Shown: positions 1 through 8,236 of the stretch, one piece after another | How the letters are laid out: every line of letters begins with the position of its first letter | How positions within the stretch are numbered: position 1 is the first letter of the stretch | Source: Methyloferula stellata AR4 | Lineage (GTDB): Bacteria > Pseudomonadota > Alphaproteobacteria > Rhizobiales > Beijerinckiaceae | Length of the DNA: 64,000 nt | Assembly (NCBI RefSeq): GCF_000385335.1 | Contig: NZ_ARWA01000001.1 | Location: 1,008,001 to 1,072,000 of the forward strand | Direction of reading: 5' to 3' | The notes under the pieces: model-generated | Seen by the model: only the letters and a program-made list of their open reading frames with translations | Databases searched by the model: none | What the model was told of the DNA's origin: nothing | Made by a program: the position numbers and the translations under genes

Positions 1-865
1 GCAAAACGTAATTCTTGCCGGTGAAATGAACCTGCGGCGAACGATCCCGCACGTAGATTTCATAATCCGCCGATTTCAAAAGATTTTCGCCGACGGCGGA
101 AGGCAGCCCCTGGCGCAGCACGACGGCATAATGCTCGCCATGTTTCAGGCCTTCGACGCAAAGCTGCTGGTCTTCCGTCGTAATCGCGGCATTGGAGGCA
201 CCGGAGACCGCGATGTAAGGCGCGAAATCGACCTTGCCGCGTGCAAGCGGATCGGAGAACTGGAAACACGCGCGGGGCGCAGCGGATTCGTTGTCGACCT
301 TATAATCGAGAATCCGGAAGCCGTATTTCTCGCGCTCTTGCTCATAGGTCTTGCGCACGCCGGGCAAGTCGACGAGATCGAGGCTGGCATGGTAGGCGTT
401 CAGCGACGGCCGCCACAGTTCGCGCCGGGCATAGACTTCGCCAAGCCAGGCGAGCGCGGTTGCCTCATCTTGTTTCGTCGCGGCCCGCTGATAGGCGATA
501 TAGGCCGCCGTCGTCGCATTCAGGCTCCAAGTGTAGGAATCGTTCATCCCGAGCAGGGCGTGCGAATAGGTGAGCCATGCTTGCCCATCCTTGACGTTCG
601 GCACGAGGATCGCCGCATAGATTTTGCTGGCGGCCGTCCAGTCCTTGCGAGCGACCGCCGCTTGCGTATCCTTGCGCAATTGATCGGGCGTTTTCGCAGC
701 GAGCGCGCCCGCGTCCTTCTTGACCTGATCTTCGAGACGGATCGCGTCGCTGGCGAGATCGTCGTTGGTGAAGGCCTTTTGCGCATAGGCACTATTTGAA
801 AAAAATGCCGCGCTGGAAAAACAGGCTAACGCAAACATCAGATAAATAAAGATCAGCTTGCGCAT
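1..865 (-). CDS. Alpha-2-macroglobulin family protein, N-terminal part (cut by window edge)
   Basis: The minus-strand frame is open from an ATG at 865 to the left edge, about 288 codons. A signal peptide is visible (charged start, hydrophobic core, Ala-Tyr-Ala before Gln29), so the product is exported. Residues about 35-170 are helical and TPR-like. The later part, with the phrases FAPYIAVSG, QLCVEGLKHG, VLRQGLPSAVGE and YEIYVRDRSPQVHFTGKNYV, matches from memory the MG1 start of large bacterial alpha-2-macroglobulins. These are periplasmic protease-trapping proteins of roughly 1,700 residues, often next to a pbpC gene. The thioester and bait regions lie outside the window. The plus-strand frame over the same bases is its shadow. 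Confidence 0.85.
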   Translation of the reverse strand, partial: MRKLIFIYLMFALACFSSAAFFSNSAYAQKAFTNDDLASDAIRLEDQVKKDAGALAAKTPDQLRKDTQAAVARKDWTAASKIYAAILVPNVKDGQAWLTYSHALLGMNDSYTWSLNATTAAYIAYQRAATKQDEATALAWLGEVYARRELWRPSLNAYHASLDLVDLPGVRKTYEQEREKYGFRILDYKVDNESAAPRACFQFSDPLARGKVDFAPYIAVSGASNAAITTEDQQLCVEGLKHGEHYAVVLRQGLPSAVGENLLKSADYEIYVRDRSPQVHFTGKNYVL

Positions 866-1055
866 TGTCCTCTCCTCGGGGCAATTATTGCGGCCAATTA
901 TTTGCAGCAACGTGATTAAGCAATCGATCCAACTATGATCCTGCAAATTACGTCCGCTCTGTGTCATCATGCACTTTGTAGTGACATTAGTTTCGTCAAA
1001 ATAGATCATTTTCTAATTAAGCGCGGGACCGCTCCCATGCGCTTGGAGACATGGC

Positions 1056-2516
1056 ATGCCTTTGCGCTTAAAATTGTTTCGATCCGCCCTGGCGTTCGGC
1101 CTTTGTGCCGGCGGCCTTGCCGCCATGACGCCCGCCTATGCGCAGACAGCGGCGGCACCAAGCCCGGCGGCGCCCCTCGTCGATCCGGCGCAGGACGCGG
1201 CCAAACGTGCGTTCGAGGCTCTCCCCGAGGCCGATCGCGTGGCGATCCAGGACGGACTGATCTGGACGGGCGATTATAAGGGCATAGCTGACGGTAAATT
1301 CGGTAAAGGCACGCGCGATGCCATCGCGGCTTTCGCTGCCCGCAACAAATTTCCGGCCGATGGCACGTTGGACGCCAAAGGGCGTGCCGCGCTCGCCGCG
1401 GCCGCCATCAAGGCGAAGGACGCGGTGAATTTCAGCGTCAAGGCGGATGAACGCGCAGGCGTCCGCATCGGGCTGCCGCAGAAACTTCTGACCAAGGCAA
1501 AGCCTTTGGCTTCGGGCACGCGCTACAGCAGCGCGGATGAGAGCTTTTCCGTCGAGACCACGCATATCGCGGGCGCCGTTCCGTTACAGGATAGCTTCAA
1601 TGTGGCGATCGCCGACGCGCCGGGCCGCAAGGTGACCTATAAAGTGCTGCGACCGGATTTCTTCGTCGTCACGGGCGAGGCGGGCGCCAACACCTTCTAT
1701 ACGCGGATGACGCGCGGCGAACGCGGCCTTGCGGGGTTCACCATCACCTATCCGGCGAGCGCGAAAGCGCGCCTCGATCCGGTCTCGATCGCGATCGCCA
1801 ATTCCTTCGTGGCTTTCCCCGAGGCGGCGGCAACCGCGCCTGCTCCAACTGCCGGTCCGAATGCGAGCCCAAACGCGAGTCCAAGCGCGCCTGCGGCGGC
1901 CAATCCTGCCGTACCCAATGTTGAGAACGGGGCGGCAAAACCTGTTTTGACGGCAAGCGGCATCGCCATTGCTCCCGGCCTGATCCTGACAAGCCTGCCC
2001 AAAACATGCAGTGAGCCGCTGGTCGGCACGAAAAAGGCCAAAGTCGCGAAGCAGGATGATGCGGACGGCTTGACTCTGCTGTCCCTTCCGGGTGCTCCGG
2101 CAGCGAGCCTTCCCTTGCGCGTCACCGATCCTGCGAGTCCGGCGCAAGTGGTGATCTTGTCTTTCGTGCCGCATAGCAATGCCGATGAATTGACCGGCGC
2201 CTCGGGCGATTTTCATAAGGCCGACGCGACAAGCGCCTGGCGTCTTCTGGCACCGCTGCAAAGCCCTGTGGCGGGCGCTGCCATATTCGATCGCAGTGGG
2301 GCGCTGGCCGGCCTCGTCCCCGTTGAGGCAAGTCCGGGCAAGCCGATTGCCGGCGTCTTGCCGCAGATGAACCGGGCGGCGCTTCCGGCTTCCAAACTTG
2401 CGAGTTTTCTCGGCGATGCGCGGCCAAAGCCGGCAGAGCACGCCGACCCCCGCACAGCGGGCGAAATTGTGGCTATGGGGCGGCCAGCCATGGTTCCCAT
2501 CTATTGCCCACATTGA
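1056..2516 (+). CDS. Secreted peptidoglycan-binding protein with degenerate trypsin-like C-terminus
   Basis: 486 residues. A signal peptide ends near residue 29 (AYA before Gln). Residues about 60-112 form a peptidoglycan-binding-1 type domain (DGKFGKGTRDAIAAFAARN, then DGTLDAKGRAAL), which in this family anchors proteins to the cell wall. A middle beta-rich region follows, then an Ala/Pro linker around 255-290. The last 180 residues have the outline of a trypsin-like fold (GIAIAPGLILTS, DGLTLLSLPG, AAIFDRSGALAGLVP). The usual catalytic His after LTS and the GNSGGP serine loop are not seen, so it is probably not an active protease. A GGAG stretch lies upstream of the ATG. The gene stands alone, divergent from the macroglobulin gene. 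Confidence 0.8.
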   Translation: MPLRLKLFRSALAFGLCAGGLAAMTPAYAQTAAAPSPAAPLVDPAQDAAKRAFEALPEADRVAIQDGLIWTGDYKGIADGKFGKGTRDAIAAFAARNKFPADGTLDAKGRAALAAAAIKAKDAVNFSVKADERAGVRIGLPQKLLTKAKPLASGTRYSSADESFSVETTHIAGAVPLQDSFNVAIADAPGRKVTYKVLRPDFFVVTGEAGANTFYTRMTRGERGLAGFTITYPASAKARLDPVSIAIANSFVAFPEAAATAPAPTAGPNASPNASPSAPAAANPAVPNVENGAAKPVLTASGIAIAPGLILTSLPKTCSEPLVGTKKAKVAKQDDADGLTLLSLPGAPAASLPLRVTDPASPAQVVILSFVPHSNADELTGASGDFHKADATSAWRLLAPLQSPVAGAAIFDRSGALAGLVPVEASPGKPIAGVLPQMNRAALPASKLASFLGDARPKPAEHADPRTAGEIVAMGRPAMVPIYCPH

Positions 2517-2682
2517 CCCTCTGCTGGTCAAATTGAGAGCGTTTTTGGGTGCAAAAGCCTGCTGCGCGGCGCGGCAGGGACAAAATCAGAGCTGGCTCTT
2601 GCCCTTGTCACCGTCACGCCGCATAACCCGCCGGAATAGCGCGGGTGCAACCGATCGGGAGATCGAGTCTTGCCCGTTCATA

Positions 2683-2729
2683 GATCACGATGATTTTGGA
2701 TGGGTTCAAGTCAAGGCTTGCCTGACTTA
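2683..2729. repeat. Intergenic hairpin repeat, same type as the one at 55867
   Basis: Begins with GATCACG, continues through GGGTTCAAGTC, and ends in a short hairpin (AAGTCA-A-GGC, TT, GCCTGACTT). The same words in the same order occur at 55867-55938, where the element is a perfect palindrome. No gene is seen in 2517-2763. Confidence 0.5.
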
Positions 2730-2763
2730 AACCTTTCGAAAGCCCGACGCGGGCAGGCCCGAG

Positions 2764-3972
2764 TTGGGTCAATCCAAAGCCACCCGCCAAAACGACTTGC
2801 AGGATTCGAATTTGACACGGCTTTCGCGCAGAACTGCCAAACGCGCCTTAGTTGAAAACCGCGCTTTGATCAAAGGACGTAAGATTGGGACCGGTCCTGA
2901 TACGTCCGCATCTCAGCCAGCAGCAACGCTTCAGGACAATCATCCAAAGCCGATATCCCCGGATTTAACGAGCAAAAGGAAGACCGCCACGCGTCGTGAA
3001 GGCCTTTTGAAAAAACTTGGCATCGCGCTGAGCCTCGTGATCGCGGGGCTCTCGCTCTTCGTTTTGACGCGCACCCTGGCCGGCGTGGATATCAACGCCT
3101 TGCGCGGCGCCATCGCTGCCACGAGCGGCGAGCAGATCACCTCGGCCTTTCTGTTGACGGCTCTCTCCTTCCTGGCTTTGACGGGCTATGACGGCTTGGC
3201 TCTGCGGCAATTGCGTTTGCGCGTGCCTTACCGGACGACGGCTCTGGCCTCGTTTACGAGCTATGCCATCTCCTTCACCTTGGGCTTTCCGCTCATCACG
3301 GCAGGCACAGTTCGCTATTGGATCTATTCGCAAGCGGGCCTTACGGCGAGCAAGGTCGCGAGCCTCACCGTCATCGCGGGCGTTACCTTCTGGCTCGGCA
3401 TGGCCCTGGTGATCGGCGTCGCCCTGGCGATAGAGGGGCATACGATCAGCACGCTCAATCATCTCGATCCGACGGCCAACCGGCTGATCGGCTTCGGCGT
3501 GATCGCGGCGCTGCTCGTCTATCTCGTTTGGGTCTCCATCGGACACCGCCGCACGCGCATTCAAGGCTTGCGCCTGGAACTGCCGGGGCTTGGCGTCAGT
3601 CTTGGCCAGATCGTTTTGGGCGTCATCGATCTTTGTTCGGCGGCGGGCGTGCTTTACGTCTTGCTGCCGTCGCATCGGCTGCTCGATTTTTTCACTTTCG
3701 CGGCGACCTATGTCTTTGCTTGCGTCCTTGGCATCGCCAGCAATGCGCCGGGCGGAATCGGCGTTTTCGAGGCGGCCATGATCAAGGTCGTGCCGGTGAC
3801 GTCCGAGGCGGAGCTTCTCGCCTCGCTGCTTCTCTTCCGAGTGATCTACTATCTCATTCCCTTCGTTCTCGCGCTCGCCTTTATCGGGGCGCATGAAGCC
3901 TTCCGGCGTTGGAAGAGTCTCCGCGAGGCGATGATCCGCAGCGAAAACGGGAAATTCGACGAGATCGAATGA
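2764..3972 (+). CDS. YbhN/UPF0104 family integral membrane protein (lysylphosphatidylglycerol-synthase TM-like)
   Basis: 402 residues in the longest reading, from a TTG. A hydrophilic tail of about 80 residues precedes multiple membrane segments (first LGIALSLVIAGLSLFVL, last YYLIPFVLALAFIG). The motif ASNAPGGIGVFEAAMI near residue 325 is typical of the family that resembles the flippase part of MprF. The family may handle lipids, but the substrate is unknown and no soluble transferase domain is attached. The start is uncertain. A second TTG at 2812 has AGGA seven bases upstream and looks at least as good; no ATG precedes the first membrane segment. Confidence 0.8.
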   Translation: MGQSKATRQNDLQDSNLTRLSRRTAKRALVENRALIKGRKIGTGPDTSASQPAATLQDNHPKPISPDLTSKRKTATRREGLLKKLGIALSLVIAGLSLFVLTRTLAGVDINALRGAIAATSGEQITSAFLLTALSFLALTGYDGLALRQLRLRVPYRTTALASFTSYAISFTLGFPLITAGTVRYWIYSQAGLTASKVASLTVIAGVTFWLGMALVIGVALAIEGHTISTLNHLDPTANRLIGFGVIAALLVYLVWVSIGHRRTRIQGLRLELPGLGVSLGQIVLGVIDLCSAAGVLYVLLPSHRLLDFFTFAATYVFACVLGIASNAPGGIGVFEAAMIKVVPVTSEAELLASLLLFRVIYYLIPFVLALAFIGAHEAFRRWKSLREAMIRSENGKFDEIE

Positions 3973-3982
3973 AACCGTGTTG

Positions 3983-4000
3983 ATGACAGTTTTATAACGT
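3983..4000. promoter_or_regulatory. Possible Pho box upstream of the phoR-like gene
   Basis: ATGACAG, a TTTT spacer, then ATAACGT. The first half matches the reverse complement of a PhoB half-site (CTGTCAT) exactly. The second half matches 4 of 7 positions at the correct 11-base period. It sits 21-77 bases before the two candidate starts of the kinase gene. Confidence 0.3.
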
Positions 4001-4020
4001 AAATCACCGGCTGCGATTGC

Positions 4021-5118
4021 ATGGATCGCATTTCTGACACATCGGGTATACTAGGCCCGATGGATCAAAAACGCGATTTCAACACGCTCAAGCTGGTCGG
4101 CGGTCTCATCGAGGCTCTGCCCGAAGCCGTCCTGGTCATCGCCGCCGATGACCGGGTTCTCCTGTTCAACGAGCCGGCGCATACGCTGTTTCCGACGCTG
4201 CGCCCCGGCGATCTCCTGGCCCGGAGCCTGCGCTCTCCGGACGTGCTCGATTCCCTTGGACGCGTGCGTTCGACTGGCCGGTCGGAGCGGGTGACCTGGC
4301 TTGAACGCGTGCCGGTCGAACGCGTCTTCGAGGTCAATGTCGCGCCGCTCGCCGGCGCCGATATCAAGCCGACGCTCGTTCTCACATTGCGCGACTTGAG
4401 CGAAACGCGGCGCATCGAACGGATGCGCGCCGATTTCGTCGCCAATGCCAGCCATGAATTGCGCACGCCGCTCGCATCTCTGCTCGGCTTCGTCGAGACC
4501 TTGATGGGGCCGGCGCGGGAGGACGCGCAAGCCCGCACCAAATTTCTGATCATCATGCGCGAGCAGGCGCAGCGCATGTCGCGCCTCGTCGACGATCTTT
4601 TGTCCTTGTCGCGGATCGAGCAGAATTTGCATCTGCGGCCGCAGGAGGCGGTCGATCTGACGGCCGTATGCCGCCATATCGTCGATACGCTTGGGCCCCT
4701 GGCGCGGGAAAATGAAGTGGCTTTGAAATTGGACGCTTCCGCGCCGGTCATCGTCGCGGGCGATCGTGACGAATTGCTGCGCGTGGCGGAAAATCTCGTC
4801 GAGAACGCGATCAAATATGGGGCCTCATATCCCACCAATGCCGATAAGAGCGTCGATATTTCGGTTCTGGCGCCGAAAGGCGAGGGCTTGTTGATGGTCC
4901 GCGACCACGGTCCGGGCATCGCGCCGGAACATCTGCCGCGTCTGACCGAACGCTTCTATCGTGTCGATGCCGGGCAGAGCCGGGCGAAGGGCGGAACGGG
5001 TCTTGGCCTCGCGATCGTCAAGCATATTATCGCGCGCCATCGGGGCCGCTTGAATATCGAGTCAAAACTCGGCGAAGGCGCCACCTTCAGCGTCGCTCTT
5101 CCGCTTCATCCGCGCTGA
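4021..5118 (+). CDS. phoR: PhoR-like phosphate-regulon sensor histidine kinase lacking membrane segments
   Basis: 365 residues from ATG 4021; an in-frame ATG at 4060 (MDQKRDF) is an equally possible start. A PAS domain covers about residues 25-130 (EALPEAVLVIAADDRVLLFNEP). HisKA follows with the phospho-acceptor in ANASHELRTPLASLLGF (about residue 144). The ATPase region shows an N-box (ENLVENAIKYG), a G1 box (DHGPGIAPEHLP) and a G2 box ([13 protein letters not shown]). In the family the kinase phosphorylates PhoB under phosphate limitation. PhoR usually carries N-terminal membrane helices, and neither start gives one here. pstB and phoU follow, which supports the assignment. phoB is not in the window. 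Confidence 0.85.
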   Translation: MDRISDTSGILGPMDQKRDFNTLKLVGGLIEALPEAVLVIAADDRVLLFNEPAHTLFPTLRPGDLLARSLRSPDVLDSLGRVRSTGRSERVTWLERVPVERVFEVNVAPLAGADIKPTLVLTLRDLSETRRIERMRADFVANASHELRTPLASLLGFVETLMGPAREDAQARTKFLIIMREQAQRMSRLVDDLLSLSRIEQNLHLRPQEAVDLTAVCRHIVDTLGPLARENEVALKLDASAPVIVAGDRDELLRVAENLVENAIKYGASYPTNADKSVDISVLAPKGEGLLMVRDHGPGIAPEHLPRLTERFYRVDAGQSRAKGGTGLGLAIVKHIIARHRGRLNIESKLGEGATFSVALPLHPR

Positions 5119-5425
5119 GGCCTTGCATTGCGGGCTGGCGAAAGATTCATCATAACGTCATATAGATGTTATCTGCCTGTCGTCAGATTAGGACAGTCGA
5201 GAAGGGAGATGTTTAATCAAACCCTCGTTCATGCCAATTGACATAGACTAACGCCGATCCAGCATCGGGGGTCTTAATTCAGACGAGCGGAAAAACTATT
5301 CAGTTTTTCCATGACATGCCCTAGGTCATCGCCATATCATCGGAAAGGTCCAGAGTGCGTCTCAAAGCCAGAACCAACGATCGCCTCATCAGGCAAGATG
5401 ATAATCCCACGCAAAGGATGCGGTC
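5119..5425. other. Non-coding gap where pstSCA would be expected
   Basis: 307 bases between the phoR-like gene and pstB. No convincing reading frame and no recognisable remnant of pstS, pstC or pstA. ATAAC and GTTAT form a short inverted repeat at 5152-5172, and ATGAC and GTCAT another near 5311-5330. Either could be a regulator site, but neither is a canonical Pho box. Confidence 0.5.
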
Positions 5426-6202
5426 ATGAATGAGACGAGCTCTGGCTTGACCCTGAAGATGTCGATCAAGGATCTCAATTTCTTTTATGGCGACACGCTT
5501 GCCCTGAAATCCGTCAACCTGCCGTTCCACGCCCATAAGGTGACGGCTTTGATCGGTCCTTCCGGCTGCGGGAAGTCGACGCTGCTGCGCGTCTTGAACC
5601 GGATGTATGATCTCTATCCGAGGCAGCGCGCGGAAGGCGAAGTCCTTCTCGATGGCGTCAATATTCTCAAGCCCGACCAGGATCTCAATATGCTGCGGGC
5701 GCGGGTCGGCATGGTGTTCCAGAAACCGACCCCCTTTCCGATGACGATCTATGATAACATCGCCTTCGGCATCAAACTTTACGAGAAGGTGCCGAAGAAG
5801 GAACTCGACGATCGCATCGAAGCGGCCTTGAAGGGCGCTGCTTTATGGGACGAAGTTTCGGGCAAGCTTCATACGAGCGGCTTGTCCTTGTCGGGTGGCC
5901 AGCAGCAAAGGCTTTGCATTGCGCGTACTATCGCCATTCATCCGGAAGTCATCCTGTTCGACGAGCCCTGCTCGGCGCTAGATCCGATATCCACCGCGAA
6001 GATCGAAGAATTGATCGATGAGCTCAAGGAAGCTTACACGATCGTCATCGTGACGCATAATATGCAGCAGGCGGCGCGAGTCTCCGAGTTTACGGCATTC
6101 ATGTATCTCGGCGAATTGGTCGAATATGGCGACACGTCGCGGATTTTCACGCAGCCGGAAAAGCCTCAAACACAAAATTATATCACCGGCCGGTTTGGCT
6201 GA
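5426..6202 (+). CDS. pstB: Phosphate ABC transporter ATP-binding protein PstB
   Basis: 258 residues, normal for PstB. Walker [10 protein letters not shown] (about 44-52), Q-loop [17 protein letters not shown], signature LSGGQQQR, Walker [14 protein letters not shown] and switch-region [12 protein letters not shown] are all present. The run [16 protein letters not shown] and the C-terminal YITGRFG are PstB-specific. It drives high-affinity phosphate uptake through PstCA at the inner membrane and takes part in PhoR/PhoU signalling. An AAAGGA ribosome site precedes the ATG. phoU follows 22 bases later. The permease and binding-protein genes normally upstream are absent. Confidence 0.95.
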   Translation: MNETSSGLTLKMSIKDLNFFYGDTLALKSVNLPFHAHKVTALIGPSGCGKSTLLRVLNRMYDLYPRQRAEGEVLLDGVNILKPDQDLNMLRARVGMVFQKPTPFPMTIYDNIAFGIKLYEKVPKKELDDRIEAALKGAALWDEVSGKLHTSGLSLSGGQQQRLCIARTIAIHPEVILFDEPCSALDPISTAKIEELIDELKEAYTIVIVTHNMQQAARVSEFTAFMYLGELVEYGDTSRIFTQPEKPQTQNYITGRFG

Positions 6203-6224
6203 CAGCGCCTTCGAGGATCATTCT

Positions 6225-6929
6225 ATGTCCGACCACACCGTCAGAGCCTACGACAAGGAACTCGAAGTTCTCGGCCGCAAGATCGCCGAAATGGGCGGTA
6301 TCGCCGAGAAAATGGCGTCAGATGCCATGGACGCGCTTGCGAATTTCGATCTCGATCTTGCCGAGAGAACGGTCGCCGCCGACCCGCGCCTCGATATTCT
6401 GCAACGCGATATCGAAGAGCAGGCCATTTTGACGATCGCGCGGCGCCAGCCGATGGCCGTCGATTTGCGCGAGATTGTTGCCGCCATCAGGGTCTCGGGC
6501 GATCTTGAGCGCGTCGGTGACCTCGCAAAGAACATCGCAAAGCGGACCCTGAAAATCGCGGCCGAGCCGCGCATTCCGCGCGCGATCGTCGGCCTCAAAA
6601 CAATGTATGAAACCGCGGCCATGCTTTTGAAGGATGTTCTCGACGCCTATGCACAGCGCGATGTCGAACGCGCCCGCAGCGTCTGGACGCGCGACATGCA
6701 GCTCGATGCCCTGGAAGATTCCGTCTTCCGCGATCTTCTCACCTTCATGATGGAAGATCCGCGCAACATTTCGTTTTGTGCGCATCTTTTATTCTGCTCG
6801 AAGAACATCGAGCGGATCGGCGATCATTCGACCAATATAGCGGAAACCGTCGTTTATCTGGTGACGGGTGAGGCCTTGCCGATGGATCGGCCGAAAGGCG
6901 GCCAGGTCCTGGCACCGCAATCGGCTTAA
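6225..6929 (+). CDS. phoU: Phosphate signalling regulator PhoU
   Basis: 234 residues starting MSDHTVRAYDKELEVLG at ATG 6225, with GAGGA upstream. The frame continues further 5' inside the pstB end, but that part is not family-like. Two PhoU helical bundles are visible, each with the metal-binding consensus (RVGDLAKNIAKRT in the first, RIGDHSTNIAETVVYLVTGE in the second). PhoU links Pst transporter state to PhoR and represses the Pho regulon when phosphate is plentiful. It is co-directional with pstB and probably co-transcribed. A strong hairpin terminator follows at 6958-6992. Confidence 0.95.
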   Translation: MSDHTVRAYDKELEVLGRKIAEMGGIAEKMASDAMDALANFDLDLAERTVAADPRLDILQRDIEEQAILTIARRQPMAVDLREIVAAIRVSGDLERVGDLAKNIAKRTLKIAAEPRIPRAIVGLKTMYETAAMLLKDVLDAYAQRDVERARSVWTRDMQLDALEDSVFRDLLTFMMEDPRNISFCAHLLFCSKNIERIGDHSTNIAETVVYLVTGEALPMDRPKGGQVLAPQSA

Positions 6930-6957
6930 GGCGCGCGGCCGGCGAGCGCATTTATCA

Positions 6958-6992
6958 AGAAGGCGAATGCTTCAAATGCATTCGCCTTTCTT
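6958..6992. terminator. Intrinsic terminator between convergent phoU and gcrA
   Basis: Perfect 11-bp stem AAGGCGAATGC / GCATTCGCCTT (6960-6970 and 6978-6988) with a 7-base loop and TCTTG after it. The sequence to the left is AAGA, so it can also serve gcrA transcripts on the minus strand. Confidence 0.8.
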
Positions 6993-6998
6993 GTGTGG

Positions 6999-7538
6999 TT
7001 ACCCTTCCGCCGAATTCTGCATTCGCCTTTCGCGCTCACGTTCGCGGCGGCGTTCCTGCACGGGCTGATAGGCCATGCGCGTGTGATAGGCGCAATAGGG
7101 CCCTTCGGACGCGGTTGTTTTGTGCGCCCCGCAATAGCGGAACTCCGCGCTTGTCGGATCGCCATGCGGCCAGCGGCACATGGATTCCTTCAATTCCATG
7201 ATCGTGACACGCTCGGTCATCGGAATGACGATGTTTTCGATCGGCTTCGGTGCCAGATATTCGAATGGCTCCGCTTTCATCGCCAAGGCCGTATTGCCCC
7301 GGATGACCGGACCGCCGCTGGACCGCGTCATCATCGGGCGTTGCGGCTGTTTCAGCCTCACTCTGGTACTGGGTGCCGCCTGCGCTTTGACGCGTCCGGA
7401 AAGACCGAGGCGATGAACCTTGCCGATGACGGCGTTGCGCGTGATCCCATTCGCAAGTTCACCAGCAATCTGGCTGGCGCTTAATCCTTCGAGCCAGAGC
7501 TTCCGCAGGAGCTCAACTCGTTCATCCGTCCAGGACAT
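6999..7538 (-). CDS. gcrA: GcrA cell cycle regulator
   Basis: 179 residues. The start MSWTDERVELLRKLWLEGLSASQIA and the helix-turn-helix NAVIGKVHRLGLSGR are diagnostic for GcrA. The C-terminal part has the conserved Cys/His pattern MCRWPHGDP, FRYCGA, GPYCAYHTRMAY. GcrA binds sigma-70 RNA polymerase and activates promoters carrying CcrM-methylated GANTC sites, coupling transcription to chromosome replication. The protein ends in an Arg/Glu-rich tail. The gene is convergent with phoU and has a long upstream region with several GANTC sites. Confidence 0.96.
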   Translation of the reverse strand: MSWTDERVELLRKLWLEGLSASQIAGELANGITRNAVIGKVHRLGLSGRVKAQAAPSTRVRLKQPQRPMMTRSSGGPVIRGNTALAMKAEPFEYLAPKPIENIVIPMTERVTIMELKESMCRWPHGDPTSAEFRYCGAHKTTASEGPYCAYHTRMAYQPVQERRRERERERRMQNSAEG

Positions 7539-7679
7539 TCATGTCCTCCTTCGAACTGGCCGCCGCATGGTTCGTGCGCAGCTGAGGCATCCGGCCTTCA
7601 GTAAAATCGAGCCACGCATGACTTGATCCCACTCGATAACGCTTGAACCTGTACCACCGCCTGTGGCGAAGACTTTGAG

Positions 7680-7894
7680 GAATCCAATGCGTACCGCAGC
7701 ACCGGAAACCGGTGTCGTTTAAACGCACACGCTTCAAAGGTAAATCGCCGCACGAGATGTCGTAGCCGACAAAAAGGAGGCTACACTAGCACTTGAATCA
7801 CGCGCAAGAGTCACGATGACGAGACCCGTGTTTTCAACAGGAGCTTGCACAAAAGCCACAGACCAAACGTTTCAAACGTGAACAAAACGGAATC
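7680..7894. promoter_or_regulatory. Cluster of four GANTC (CcrM) sites upstream of gcrA
   Basis: GAATC at 7680-7684, GAATC at 7795-7799, GAGTC at 7808-7812 and GAATC at 7890-7894, i.e. 142 to 356 bases upstream of the gcrA start. In Caulobacter relatives CcrM methylates this motif and GcrA reads it. Whether these sites act on gcrA itself is inference. Confidence 0.4.
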
Positions 7895-8175
7895 ATTTTT
7901 GGGTATGCGATAGCTATATGACTCATGCCTTGTGCATTGATGTTGCGGCGAAGGTCATTTGATTGGTACGTGAGCAATAGTGATCTTAGGATCGGCTGGT
8001 TTGTTGAGAGATCAGCCAAGCTTGTTGACACGCGGACCGATGCGGAATGAGCTGATGCTTATATAAGACAAGCCCTCCGCGTTGATGCGCAGGCGCGCCA
8101 GGGGGCGCAAGGCTTCGAAATAGTCCGGAATTGACCGAAACGGCGAGGCTTCCTAGAATGGCTTTTCTTGCCATT

Positions 8176-8207
8176 GCCGTCCCCTGTGGGGCGGCAGTTT
8201 GATTTTT
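8176..8207 (+). terminator. Hairpin with T-rich tail in the argD leader (possible attenuator)
   Basis: GCCG-T-CCCC, loop TGT, GGGGCGGC forms an 8-bp GC-rich stem with one bulged T, followed by AGTTTGATTTTT. It lies about 30 bases before the argD start and has the form of an intrinsic terminator inside the leader. Confidence 0.4.
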
Positions 8208-8236
8208 GAGGACTGCGTCGACACTTGGAGGAGAAT

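Larger units (their letters stand above)
7539..8236. other. Long intergenic region between gcrA and argD
   Basis: About 700 bases with no supportable gene; the frames here have no family features. It should hold the gcrA promoter (minus strand) and the argD promoter (plus strand). Visible elements are four GANTC sites at 7680-7894 and a hairpin with a T-rich tail at 8176-8207. Confidence 0.6.

Noticed and set aside
26-799. Plus-strand frame of 257 codons at the left edge
   Set aside because: It is the antisense of the macroglobulin gene, which has a signal peptide and recognisable family blocks.
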